From Bifidobacterium pongonis (GTDB taxonomy: Bacteria; Actinomycetota; Actinomycetes; Actinomycetales; Bifidobacteriaceae), in assembly GCF_019331805.1 (NCBI RefSeq), contig NZ_JAHBBE010000015.1, forward strand, positions 1-56,774: 56,774 nucleotides of DNA, given 5' to 3'. The translations under genes were made by a program, and so were the position numbers. Positions 8,708 to 17,513 of this stretch are shown piece by piece; the stretch's first letter is position 1, and each line of letters starts with the position of its first letter. The notes below the pieces were generated by a model that saw only the letters and a program-made list of their open reading frames with translations, ran no database searches and had not been told where the DNA came from.

Positions 8708-10308
8708 CAGCGCCACCCCTTCCTTGGATTGCTGGATACGTCCGGATCGTTGACGGGCTTGGTTGCTTCGTTCGATTTTTCGGTTTCAGCGGATTCGGCG
8801 GTTTCGACCGATTCGACCGGTTCAGTCGCTTCGTCGGATTCGTCCGATCCGCCGACTTCGACGCCCTTCAGCTTCGGCTTGCCGGCATTACCGGCGCCCC
8901 CGGCTCCCGCGGCGTTCTTCAGCACATGCTTCGGAATCGCCACCGTGGCGGATTCATCCTCCATCCCCTCACGAAGCTCCTCGTCGGACATGGAGTAGAA
9001 GATCTCCTGCATCTGGCGAATCTCGTCATCCACATGCACACGGTTCGCGGTGCCCTTGACCGCACGCGGAATGGCATGGTTGATGGGCTGGATCACATGC
9101 TCGTTGAACGCCTCGCTGGCCTCGACCACCTTCGACTTCTTCTTCGGCGCGGGATCATCCATCAACGGCGAATCCACCAGATCGTACCGTCTGGTACCCG
9201 CATGCACGATCACCTGGATGGAAGCGGCGATAGGCAGCGCGAGGAACGCGCCGATCGCGCCGAACAGCGAACCGAAGAACAGCACGGAAATGAACGCCAC
9301 GGCCTCGTTGATATCCATGGTGCGCTGCGAAATCTTCGGCAGGAAGATGAAGTTCTCGATCTGCTGGTAGATGGTGATGAACACGATGACGGCGATACCC
9401 GCCACCAGACCGTTGTTCCCCCACGCGAACAGCACCGGTGCGGCGCCGCCCACGAAAGTGCCGACCATCGGGATGAACTGCGAGACGATACCGCAGAACA
9501 GCGCCAACGGCAGCCAGTACGGCACGTCCATGATCACCAGGAAGACGCCGGTGAAGAATGCGTTGAGCGCGGCGAGAATGGTACGGGAGAACAGGAAGGA
9601 CGAGATCTGCTCCTGGGCGACCATCCACACGGTGAGGATGCGGCGCTGCGCGGAAGGCGCGAACCACTGGCATACGGAACGGCGCAGCTTCGGGCCCGCC
9701 GCGGAAATGTAATACGTGACCATCAGAATGGTGGTGATGTCGATGAACGCCGCGGAAACACCGGAAACGGTGTGCATGGCCTGACCGGCGAAATCGGACA
9801 GCCAGGAGGTCTGGATGTTCTTCAGGATCTCCGGGCCGAGATTGTTGATCTCCGGCAGCGTGAAGGACAAATGCCGTTCGATCAGCTCACGCGCCTGCTC
9901 ATACATGTCGGGAAGTCCGGAAACCAACGCGATCATCTGCTGGATGAACATGTTGCCGAACAACAGCAGCAGGACGCATACGGCGACGATCACCACGGCG
10001 AACGAGAACAGCGACGCGACCACACGGCTCCAGCCGTGCGCCACCAGGCCCTTCACCATCGGTTCGATCGCGAGCGCGAGGAACAGCGAAATCAGGATGT
10101 CGTAGATCAGGTATGCGACCGACCCCCACGACCGCCAGCAGTAGGTGAACAGCACTATCGCGATGGCCACATACAGCAGTGCCCTGCCGAACCATTCCGG
10201 TGGTCGTCTGTCATCGCCCTTCGCGGGGAACAAGGTTCCCAAATCCCATCGCAGGCTGTCCTGCCTGCCGTTTTCAGTCTCTTCGCATTCGTTCGTGCGT
10301 TCGCTCAT
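8707..10308 (-). CDS. AI-2E family transporter (PerM-like membrane protein)
   Basis: A 533-residue polytopic protein of the AI-2E/PerM family, whose members export small molecules or ions. It has about eight hydrophobic segments spread over residues 60-400. The C-terminal 130 residues are cytoplasmic and very acidic, rich in Glu/Ser/Val repeats (roughly 470-520), and look disordered. The open frame continues 82 codons further upstream, but only the ATG at 10308 (MSERTNECEE) gives a sensible N-terminus. It is stop-start coupled to the GT2 gene. The transported substrate cannot be inferred. Confidence 0.88.
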   Translation of the reverse strand: MSERTNECEETENGRQDSLRWDLGTLFPAKGDDRRPPEWFGRALLYVAIAIVLFTYCWRSWGSVAYLIYDILISLFLALAIEPMVKGLVAHGWSRVVASLFSFAVVIVAVCVLLLLFGNMFIQQMIALVSGLPDMYEQARELIERHLSFTLPEINNLGPEILKNIQTSWLSDFAGQAMHTVSGVSAAFIDITTILMVTYYISAAGPKLRRSVCQWFAPSAQRRILTVWMVAQEQISSFLFSRTILAALNAFFTGVFLVIMDVPYWLPLALFCGIVSQFIPMVGTFVGGAAPVLFAWGNNGLVAGIAVIVFITIYQQIENFIFLPKISQRTMDINEAVAFISVLFFGSLFGAIGAFLALPIAASIQVIVHAGTRRYDLVDSPLMDDPAPKKKSKVVEASEAFNEHVIQPINHAIPRAVKGTANRVHVDDEIRQMQEIFYSMSDEELREGMEDESATVAIPKHVLKNAAGAGGAGNAGKPKLKGVEVGGSDESDEATEPVESVETAESAETEKSNEATKPVNDPDVSSNPRKGWR

Positions 10309-10396
10309 GGCACCCCATTGTAGCGATGAGGGCTGTACCGCCAATACCCCGATTGTTCGACGAATGGTGTACGCACGACTATTTATTCTGGAAAGC

Positions 10397-11278
10397 ATGT
10401 TGAATGTCTCGATTATCATCCCGGCGTGGAACGAAGAGGAACGTATCGCGGACTGCCTGACCAACACCATCCGCCAGACCGTAATGCCCCACGAGATCCT
10501 GGTGGTCGACAATCGCAGCACCGACTCCACCTGCACGATCGTGGAGGAATTCATGGCGCAGCATCCCGAAGCGCCGATCCGACTGCTGCATCAGAATGAT
10601 GAACAAGGACTGATCCCCACCAGAAACTACGGGCTCGACGCCGCCACGGGCGACGTGCTCGGCCGTATCGACGCGGATTGCATGCTCAAACCCGATTGGG
10701 TCGAAGTCGTGGCCGGCATCTTCACCGAAGACAGCGACGCCATGGGCGCGACCGGCCCGGTAAGCTACTACGATATGCCCGCCCGCCGCATGGCGCTGCG
10801 CGGCGACGACCATGTGCGCCGCCACTCCTACCGCGCCGACGACGGCCAGGTGCTGCTGTTCGGCTCGAATATGGCGTTGCGCGCCACCGCCTGGAAGCAG
10901 ATCAGGGACGAGGTGTGCCGCGACAAATCCGACGTGATGCATGAGGATGTGGACGTGTCGCTGCATCTGCTGGGCCGCGGGTTGAAAACCGTGTACTCCA
11001 AGCGCATGGTGTGCGGCATCTCCGCGCGACGCATGTATACGTCGCCCATCTCGTTCCATAATTACATGAAACGCTTCCGCAACACCTTCGAGGCGCATCC
11101 GGAGCATTGGCGCAACCACAAGTCGGAGCACACGCTGTACATCATGTACCCGTGGCTGCACGTCCTGTACCCCATGTACCAGAAGCTGCTCGAGGTGCGC
11201 GACATCAACCCCGCCGAACGCATGTGGTTCGATATGCAGACCGAACTTGAGGAGAAGGACGATCTGCAGGACATGTGA
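10397..11278 (+). CDS. Glycosyltransferase family 2, soluble
   Basis: A 293-residue GT-A fold glycosyltransferase. It opens with the classic GT2 start (MLNVSIIIPAWNEEERI), has the metal-binding DxD in GRIDADCMLKPDW, and HEDVD as candidate catalytic-base region. No signal or membrane segment is seen, unlike the neighbouring GT2 on the other strand. CTGGAAAG lies upstream of the ATG at 10397. The in-frame extension back to 10145 is antisense to the AI-2E gene and is rejected. It is transcribed divergently from that gene (88 bp apart) and ends at a strong terminator. The acceptor is unknown. Confidence 0.88.
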   Translation: MLNVSIIIPAWNEEERIADCLTNTIRQTVMPHEILVVDNRSTDSTCTIVEEFMAQHPEAPIRLLHQNDEQGLIPTRNYGLDAATGDVLGRIDADCMLKPDWVEVVAGIFTEDSDAMGATGPVSYYDMPARRMALRGDDHVRRHSYRADDGQVLLFGSNMALRATAWKQIRDEVCRDKSDVMHEDVDVSLHLLGRGLKTVYSKRMVCGISARRMYTSPISFHNYMKRFRNTFEAHPEHWRNHKSEHTLYIMYPWLHVLYPMYQKLLEVRDINPAERMWFDMQTELEEKDDLQDM

Positions 11279-11323
11279 TGCCGGTTGATGCGGCAGTCGG
11301 TGCACGGCGCCTGCCAGTACGCG

Positions 11324-11357
11324 AACGGGCCATGACGGTATCGTCATGGCCCGTTTC
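11324..11357. terminator. Bidirectional hairpin terminator
   Basis: A perfect 14-bp stem (AACGGGCCATGACG and its complement) with a 4-nt loop, followed by TTTCCTT on the plus strand. It separates the plus-strand GT2 from the converging DAHP synthase gene. Confidence 0.85.
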
Positions 11358-11410
11358 CTTATGCCCAACGCGCTTCGCTTGGCCACCATCGGCCGCCAGC
11401 GAAGCGGAGG

Positions 11411-12553
11411 CTACGCGCGACCGGCCGCCGCCCTACGGGTTTCGACCGCGTCCGCCAGCGTATGCAGCAGCTGCTCGGTACGATCCCACGGAATGCACGA
11501 ATCCGTGACGGACTGACCGTACACCAGACGCTCCAACGGCGCAGGCTTCTGATTGCCCGCCACCAGGAAGCTCTCCATCATCACGCCGAGAATACCTTGT
11601 TCGCCCTTGGCGAGACGGACGGCGATCTCCTCGACCACCTCGGCCTCACGCACCTCATCCTTACCGCAATTGCCATGCGCCGCGTCGATGATCAGACCAT
11701 GCTCGCTCGGGCCGGTCGCCTTCGAACGGTGCAGTTCATCCAACGCGCGCTTCACCGATTCGGCGTCATAGTTCGGACCGCTCGACGAACCGCGCAACAC
11801 CAGATGACAATCCGGATTGCCCTTCGTTTCTGCCGAAATCACACGCCCATCCAGATTGATGGACAGGAAATGATGCTCGAACGCGGCCGCGTAGCAGGAA
11901 TCCGCCGCAGCCTTGACCGAACCGTCCGTGGAATTCTTGAACCCGACCGGCATGGACAGGCCGCTCGCCAACTCGCGATGCACCTGGCTCTCCGTATTAC
12001 GCGCACCGATCGCGCCCCAACTGATCGCGTCGCAAATATACTGCGGGGTGATCGGATCCAGCCATTCGGTGGCGATCGGCAAACCCAACGACAGTACGTC
12101 GGTCAGCACCTTACGCGCCTCCCACATGCCCTTACGAATATTGAACTGGCCGTCAAGATCGGGATCGTTGATCAAGCCCTTCCAACCGATAGTGGTACGC
12201 GGCTTTTCGAAATACACGCGCATGACGATCAGCAGACGATCGTTCAGTTCACGCTGCACCGCCGCAAGACGCTCGGCATACTCGTGCGCCGCCTTGGGAT
12301 CATGAATGGAGCACGGGCCCACAATGACCAGCAGGCGATCGTCACGGCCACGCAGCACGTCGCGGATCTCCTGACGCGACGAACGCACCAGCCGGCCCAT
12401 CTCCTCAGTGAGCGGCAGCTCGCGCAGAAAAGCGCGCGGGGCGGGAATCGGATCAAGCTGACGAATATTGACATCCACCGTCTCGGGAAAGACCGCCTGC
12501 TCCCCCAAACGACGCTTATCTTCGGAACTATCCGGACCGCGCAACGCTGCCAT
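11411..12553 (-). CDS. aroG: 3-deoxy-7-phosphoheptulonate (DAHP) synthase, class I
   Basis: Catalyses the first step of the shikimate pathway, joining PEP and erythrose 4-phosphate. The 380-residue protein matches the class I (AroG/F/H) type. It has GPCSIHDPKAAHEYA near residue 75, followed by KPRTTIGWKGLINDP and DAAHGNCGKDE. The start at 12553 has AGGAAGGAG 7 nt upstream. An ATG 16 codons further out (12601) lacks a site. It appears to be a single-gene unit. Which aromatic amino acid inhibits it cannot be told by eye, so the exact paralogue letter is a convention. Confidence 0.93.
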   Translation of the reverse strand: MAALRGPDSSEDKRRLGEQAVFPETVDVNIRQLDPIPAPRAFLRELPLTEEMGRLVRSSRQEIRDVLRGRDDRLLVIVGPCSIHDPKAAHEYAERLAAVQRELNDRLLIVMRVYFEKPRTTIGWKGLINDPDLDGQFNIRKGMWEARKVLTDVLSLGLPIATEWLDPITPQYICDAISWGAIGARNTESQVHRELASGLSMPVGFKNSTDGSVKAAADSCYAAAFEHHFLSINLDGRVISAETKGNPDCHLVLRGSSSGPNYDAESVKRALDELHRSKATGPSEHGLIIDAAHGNCGKDEVREAEVVEEIAVRLAKGEQGILGVMMESFLVAGNQKPAPLERLVYGQSVTDSCIPWDRTEQLLHTLADAVETRRAAAGRA

Positions 12554-12697
12554 GCCGACTCTCCTTCCTCGCATACCTTCGATGCCTGTAATGCTACACA
12601 ATGCGTTGATGTGATTATGGTGCGCTCACGCACCGAATTCACCACAATAGTTCATCGGCCGCGCAGAACATAACCATCGACCGCCTACCGGAACGAC

Positions 12698-12729
12698 AAG
12701 GCTCCATCCGCCACGGCGGATGGAGCCTT
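12698..12729 (-). terminator. Hairpin terminator after pepC
   Basis: A 15-bp stem (AAGGCTCCATCCGCC against its exact complement, 2-nt loop) about 35 bp downstream of the pepC stop. TTGTCGTT follows on the minus strand. Confidence 0.8.
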
Positions 12730-12765
12730 CACCCTACGAGAGATAACGGCCCACAGGACTGTCTC

Positions 12766-14100
12766 TTATGCCAGAGCTCCCATCGGATCCCAAGCGGGCA
12801 GGGAGATGGCGGGCTCGTCCAGAGCGGCCTGATAGTCGGCGGGCAGCAGGGCCTTCGGCACGGCCACCTCGTACACGTATTCGGTGAACCAGTCGTCGCT
12901 CATCGTGAAGTAGCCCTTGTCGGCGATCTTGGAACCCCAGGAGTTCTCCACGCGCCAACGGCGGGTGGAACCATCCTCGGCCACATCCACACCGGCGAAG
13001 GCCATGGCGTGGTTCATGGCGGAATCGGCGAAGCGCACGCGCTCCTCCTTATCCAGATCGAAATCGAAATCGTACAGCTTGCCGTATTCGAACAGGTCGG
13101 TGGCCCAAGCGCCGTTCTCACGATCCATGAACGGGTGGCAGTCGGCACCGAACCACACCGGAATACCCTCCTCGACGAGGATCTTCTTCACGCAATCCTT
13201 CATGAACTGGTTCGGCACGTTCAGATACTCGGTGGCGTCGCCGCCGGCCACATTGCCCAAATGCTCGATGGCGATCTTCCTGCCCTTCGGGTGCTCGGCG
13301 CGCGGATCGTCCACCAGGCACACGTAGCTTTCCAGATCGGCGGAGCCGACATACTTGTTCCAGAACTCCTGCGGCGTGATCTCGCCGTCGCGGTGGAATA
13401 CGCCGTCCTTGTCGGTCCACTCCCAGTCGAAGGAGACGGATGGCTCGCCCAGGTGGATGGTGAGGATGCGATGGCCGGCCGCGGTGGCTTCGGCGATGAT
13501 GCTCTCGACGTCAGCGCCCTTGGCGTACATGCGGGCCACGGCGGTGTGCAGCATGTGACGCAGCTGCGTGTTCATCTCACCGGTGTTCTTGGAGGATTCG
13601 GTTTCCGGGAACAGGTCCTTGGGAACGGCACCATACTTCTTGTAGACGTTCATGGCCATGGTCCACTGGCCGCCGTCGCCCATCACATCCTGCAGCAGGT
13701 GCTGCATGAGGCGGGAATCGGCGGGCTCGCCGGCCTCGATGAGCGCGGCGACATCCTTGAGGAAGTAGTTGATGCGCTCCAGCTTGTCGTAGTACATGGC
13801 GTAGTTCTGGGAGAACTCGAACTCCTTGAGGCCGAGGTTCTTCTTGGCCACGAAGCGGGCCACGTTCAGCGAGCTGAACAGCCAGCAACGACCGGAACGG
13901 TCCTGATGGGTGGCTTCACCGTTGTCGACGACCGTGGAGAACCTGCGCTGCAGCAGACGGGCGCGGTCGTAATTACGCGCCACCTTGTCCACTCCGGCCG
14001 CGGTGACGGCGTTCATCGCCATGCGATTGGAAGCGCCCGCCTCGAAGCCTTCGCGCAGGCCGGCAAGGGCCTCGGCGCTCAACGGCGTGATCTGTGCCAT
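12766..14100 (-). CDS. pepC: Aminopeptidase C / bleomycin hydrolase family (peptidase C1B)
   Basis: An intracellular cysteine aminopeptidase that removes N-terminal residues from peptides. The 444-residue length is the family norm. Catalytic residues are visible: oxyanion Gln Q66 and nucleophile C72 in QDRSGRCWLF, H364 in NHAMAFAGV, and N386 in VENSWGSK. No signal peptide, as expected for a cytoplasmic self-compartmentalising hexamer. It stands alone between two terminators. With the C69 dipeptidase near 52000 it suggests a lifestyle that uses imported oligopeptides. Confidence 0.97.
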   Translation of the reverse strand: MAQITPLSAEALAGLREGFEAGASNRMAMNAVTAAGVDKVARNYDRARLLQRRFSTVVDNGEATHQDRSGRCWLFSSLNVARFVAKKNLGLKEFEFSQNYAMYYDKLERINYFLKDVAALIEAGEPADSRLMQHLLQDVMGDGGQWTMAMNVYKKYGAVPKDLFPETESSKNTGEMNTQLRHMLHTAVARMYAKGADVESIIAEATAAGHRILTIHLGEPSVSFDWEWTDKDGVFHRDGEITPQEFWNKYVGSADLESYVCLVDDPRAEHPKGRKIAIEHLGNVAGGDATEYLNVPNQFMKDCVKKILVEEGIPVWFGADCHPFMDRENGAWATDLFEYGKLYDFDFDLDKEERVRFADSAMNHAMAFAGVDVAEDGSTRRWRVENSWGSKIADKGYFTMSDDWFTEYVYEVAVPKALLPADYQAALDEPAISLPAWDPMGALA

Positions 14101-14227
14101 ATGAATGCTCCTTCACTCAAAACATCGCGGCACCCGGACGCGGGAAAGCCCGGGCCGGATGCCGCCGAATGCATATTGATGGTTATGGTTTGATGCCCAG
14201 CCTACCATCATCGCCGGCTGTTATGAA

Positions 14228-14270
14228 AAGCCCCTTGCGCGGGCCGGATCCGGCATTGCGCAAGGGGCTT
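14228..14270 (-). terminator. Hairpin terminator after the DivIVA-like gene
   Basis: A 13-bp stem (AAGCCCCTTGCGC and complement) about 30 bp past the stop of the coiled-coil gene, followed on the minus strand by TTTCATAA. Confidence 0.75.
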
Positions 14271-14300
14271 GGGAACTGGTATGCGTGGTGTGGCGGAAGA

Positions 14301-15695
14301 TTACTCCTGCGAGCCTTCGTTCTCGCCGTTCTCGCCGCCTTCAGCGGTTTCCACGGCTTCGGCGGCTTCGGCGGCGGGCTGCTCGTTCTCGCCCTGCTGG
14401 ACGGGAGCCTGGGCGGCGGGAGCTGCGGGCGCTGCGGGAGCATCCATGCCGTCACCGGCGAGGAATCCCGCGAACGCGTTGGAGAACATGGAGCGCAGTT
14501 CACCCACACGCTGCGTGATCTGGGCTTCGCGCTGCTGCAGGTCGCTGATGCGCTTCTTGAGATCCTCGATCTCCCCCTGCGCCGCCTGACGGCGTTCGTC
14601 GATCTGGCGTTCGACCTCATCCTGCGCGTTCTTCAGCATCACGTCGACCTTGGCGTCGGTGTCGGTACGCTTGCGGGTGGCGTACTCGTCGGCCTCCTGA
14701 CGTGCGGTCTTGGCTTGGCTGATCAGCTCGTCGGCTTCCTTCTTGGCCGCGGTACGGCTCTCCTCCAAGCTCTTGAGCAGTTCGCTCACCTTCTTGGTGG
14801 CTTCCTCCTGCTGGGCGGCGATGTCGGTGCGAATCTGCTCGACTTCGGCGGTGACCTGACTCATGGTCTTGGTGCGGTGCACTTCGGCCTCGTCGGTGAT
14901 CTCCTGGGCCTTCGTCTGTGCCGCGTCGGTGATTTCGGCGGCCTTGCGCTGCGCATCGGTGGTCATCTTGGCGACCTGCTCGCGCACGTCGGCAAGCTTC
15001 TTGTTCGCTTCGGCGAGCGCGGCTTCGATCTGGTCGTTGGCCTCGTTCTTCAGACGGGTGAGCTCCTCGTTGGTGCTCTTGCGCTGGTCGGCGATCTGCT
15101 GGACGGCGTCGGCCTTCATTTCGGCGATCTCACGTTCCTGGGTGGAACGTTCGGAGGCGAGCTTCTTCGTCTGCTCCTCGCGGGCGTTGCGCAGTTCGAT
15201 TTCGACGGTCTGGCGCTGCTCGGTGACGTTCTTGGCGGTTTCGGAGCGCAGATGCTCGGCGTCTTCCTTGGCGGAATGGGTCAGGCTTTCGGCGTCGTTG
15301 TTGGCGCGGGTCAGGATGCTGTCCGCCTTGGCCTTGGCATCGTCCACGATGCGCCGGGCGTCGAGCTTGGCGTTGTTGATCAGGGTCTGTGCCTGGACCT
15401 GTGCGGCGGAACGGGTGGATGCGGCGTCGCTCTTGGCACGTTCGAGCAGTTCGGCGCTCGTCTGTTCCGCGGAGGACAGCATCTGCTGCGCGTTCGCGCC
15501 CAGCGAGGAGAAGCTGCTGCCGGACTTGCTCTGGCGGGCCTTCTCCTGTTCGAGCTGCGCCTGCAGCTGAAGGATCATATCGTCATTGGACGCGATCTGC
15601 TCGCGCATATCGGCCAGCGTCTTCTGTGCCGAAGCGAACGCCGCGTCCACCTTATCCTTGTCGTATCCCCGCAAGACAACCGGGAACTGTTCCAT
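14301..15695 (-). CDS. DivIVA-domain coiled-coil protein
   Basis: A 464-residue protein whose N-terminus (about residues 1-35, MEQFPVVLRGYDKDKVDAAF) matches the DivIVA domain that senses curved membrane at poles and septa. Residues about 35-410 are an almost unbroken Glu/Lys/Ala-rich coiled coil. The tail (about 415-464) is low complexity with Ala, Pro, Gln and Glu. In actinobacteria such proteins organise polar growth or cell division. The ATG at 15695 has AAAGGAT upstream. It is a second DivIVA-like protein candidate rather than certain Wag31, because no adjacent ftsZ/sepF cluster is present here. Confidence 0.85.
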   Translation of the reverse strand: MEQFPVVLRGYDKDKVDAAFASAQKTLADMREQIASNDDMILQLQAQLEQEKARQSKSGSSFSSLGANAQQMLSSAEQTSAELLERAKSDAASTRSAAQVQAQTLINNAKLDARRIVDDAKAKADSILTRANNDAESLTHSAKEDAEHLRSETAKNVTEQRQTVEIELRNAREEQTKKLASERSTQEREIAEMKADAVQQIADQRKSTNEELTRLKNEANDQIEAALAEANKKLADVREQVAKMTTDAQRKAAEITDAAQTKAQEITDEAEVHRTKTMSQVTAEVEQIRTDIAAQQEEATKKVSELLKSLEESRTAAKKEADELISQAKTARQEADEYATRKRTDTDAKVDVMLKNAQDEVERQIDERRQAAQGEIEDLKKRISDLQQREAQITQRVGELRSMFSNAFAGFLAGDGMDAPAAPAAPAAQAPVQQGENEQPAAEAAEAVETAEGGENGENEGSQE

Positions 15696-15851
15696 GCTCT
15701 GATCCTTTCCGCCGAAAATCCTTCGTGGCACATATCCTACTCGACTTTATCCACGTAAACACGTAAAACACTACTTCATATGTGCCCGCGAATCGGCGAA
15801 CGTCTTGCACTTTCACACAGCCTCGACCGCATGGCGGCTGCAGGGCGTGAT

Positions 15852-16508
15852 TCAGGCGATGAGAATGTCCTCGCTGGAGGGGCGCATGTAGTATTCCACG
15901 CTTTCGCGTACCACGTCGGCACCGGCCTGCACCAGTTGGTTCATCGGCAGACCATGCTGCGGGTGCGGCTCCTCGTTGACCAGCGGCAGGCTCACGAATC
16001 CGGCCAGCACCTTCTCCTGCGAGGATGCCCAGTTCAGCAGGTTGTAGAACAGGGAATTGCACACGAAGGTGCCGGCGTCGGAGCTGAGCGTGGCGGGAAT
16101 GGAATCGTGGGTGAACTGGCTGAGAATCGCACGCAACGGCAGCCTGGTCCAGTAGGCGGCGGGGCCGTTCGGGTCGATGCGCGCGAGCTTGGGAACGGCG
16201 TTGTCGATGTCCGGCCTGTTGGCGTCCATGAGATTCGTGGCGCACCGTTCCAGCATCACGCCGCGGGCCGCACGCTTCAGCCCGGTGGCGATGACGATGT
16301 TCGGCTTCGCGGATTCGATGGCCTGTTCCAGCATCGGCCATGCCTTGGCGAAACTCACCGGCAGGCTCACCGCGCTGATGGCGAGCTCCACGCCGTCAAG
16401 CTCGCCGACGCCATGCTCCGCCAAGGCTTTCGGCACCTCATGGGAGGGATTGACGTCGACGCCGTCGTAATGGTCGAATCCGGAAATCACCACGCTGATC
16501 TGCTGCAT
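15852..16508 (-). CDS. Pyroglutamyl-peptidase I-like protein with altered catalytic triad
   Basis: The 218-residue protein aligns by eye along its whole length with peptidase C15 (Pcp), which removes N-terminal pyroglutamate. The catalytic Glu is present (E87 in MLERCATN) and so is the nucleophile (C150 in SDAGTFVCN). The family's catalytic His sits in a GFIHIP-type motif. Here that motif is GFVSLP, with Ser at 173. Two histidines (H182, H185) follow nearby. The protein may use another His, act on something else, or be inactive. Length and frame are intact, so it is not a pseudogene by appearance. The neighbouring ispD gene ends 37 bp upstream. Confidence 0.85.
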   Translation of the reverse strand: MQQISVVISGFDHYDGVDVNPSHEVPKALAEHGVGELDGVELAISAVSLPVSFAKAWPMLEQAIESAKPNIVIATGLKRAARGVMLERCATNLMDANRPDIDNAVPKLARIDPNGPAAYWTRLPLRAILSQFTHDSIPATLSSDAGTFVCNSLFYNLLNWASSQEKVLAGFVSLPLVNEEPHPQHGLPMNQLVQAGADVVRESVEYYMRPSSEDILIA

Positions 16509-16545
16509 ACGCCCAGTCTACCGTTCCTCAGTTGTGCTCAGTCGC

Positions 16546-17358
16546 TCAGTGGGCCACCGCTTCACGCAGGATGGCGTGCATGCGGGCGCGCGCCTCCTCC
16601 TTGGTGAGCTGGTGCGTGACGCTCGCCGCGATGCGTTCCGCCGTGGGCAGATCGGCGAGCGTGGTGACCTTCAGGTTCGTTTCGCTGCCGGCCACGATGG
16701 CGACCGGTTCGTCGGGCAGGTAATCAACCACCACGCGGGTGTCGTCGGTCGGATGGAAGTCGGGATCGCCCGCCGCCAGCTCGTAGGCGTGGTGGATCGT
16801 GCCGAAACGGAACGACTGCGGGGTCTGCGCGCGGAACGTGTCGGCGCGGTCCGGCACCGAGGCGATCACCTTGCGATCGCCCGCGTCGCGCGTCAGCAGG
16901 ATGGTGTCAGTCGAAGCGAAGGCGACGGTCGCGGCCGTGAACTCGTCCAGCGCGTCGATCGAATCGTCGATCGACTCCTGCGAGACGAAGGGGCGTACGG
17001 CGTCGTGGATGAGGATCTTCGCGCTTTCGGGGATCCCCGCCTGTTCCAGCACATCCAACGCGGCCATCGTACTGTCGGCGCGTTCGGCGCCGCCGTCGAT
17101 CACCATGCGCACCTTGCCGTACCCGGCTTCGTCGATAAGCCCTTCGATGCCGTCACGCACCTTCGGGTTCACCACCACCACGATGTCGCTGACGCGGCTG
17201 TTGCGTTCGAACGCCTCGATGCTCCAGCACACGATGGGCTTGTCGGCGATGCAGACCAGCTGCTTGGGGTTCTCCGGGTCGAAACGGGTGCCGAAACCGG
17301 CCGCGAGGACCACGGCCACCACGGGCACCGTCTGCTGCTTCTTCTCTTCTTCTTGCAT
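16546..17358 (-). CDS. ispD: 2-C-methyl-D-erythritol 4-phosphate cytidylyltransferase
   Basis: IspD transfers CMP to MEP in the non-mevalonate isoprenoid pathway. The 270-residue product has the nucleotide-binding VVLAAGFGTRF near residue 16, KQLVCIADKP, and HDAVRPFV around residue 118. The ordinary length is about 230. The extra residues lie at the N-terminal MQEEEKKQQT and the C-terminal helix. A ribitol-5-phosphate cytidylyltransferase is a conceivable alternative, since that family is close, but no tar/teichoic acid gene is adjacent. It is probably transcribed with the Pcp-like gene. Confidence 0.85.
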   Translation of the reverse strand: MQEEEKKQQTVPVVAVVLAAGFGTRFDPENPKQLVCIADKPIVCWSIEAFERNSRVSDIVVVVNPKVRDGIEGLIDEAGYGKVRMVIDGGAERADSTMAALDVLEQAGIPESAKILIHDAVRPFVSQESIDDSIDALDEFTAATVAFASTDTILLTRDAGDRKVIASVPDRADTFRAQTPQSFRFGTIHHAYELAAGDPDFHPTDDTRVVVDYLPDEPVAIVAGSETNLKVTTLADLPTAERIAASVTHQLTKEEARARMHAILREAVAH

Positions 17359-17432
17359 AGTTCTCCAACCTATGCCGCGCCGAGGCTTTGGGATGGGCGC
17401 GGGCGTTCGTTCTGCACGGAATCTCCGTCCGC

Positions 17433-17476
17433 CGTTCGGGCATTCGGATGTTCGGACATTCGGACGTTCAATCGTT
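17433..17476. repeat. Short degenerate TTCGGA-type tandem repeat
   Basis: Four to five imperfect copies of TTCGGA(C/T)(A/G) lie between pgeF and ispD. It is a small low-complexity tract with no visible coding function, and the only notable content of this 155-bp gap. Confidence 0.4.
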
Positions 17477-17513
17477 CGACCGTCGGACCGGTAAGCCGAT
17501 GGGCCGGTGGCCG

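Noticed and set aside
14301..15695. SMC-like or myosin-like annotation for the coiled-coil gene
   Set aside because: There is no Walker motif. The short N-terminal DivIVA domain explains the protein better.
16546..17358. Ribitol-5-phosphate cytidylyltransferase (TarI) instead of IspD
   Set aside because: No teichoic acid or ribitol dehydrogenase gene is adjacent and the motifs fit IspD, though the families are close and this is not fully excluded.
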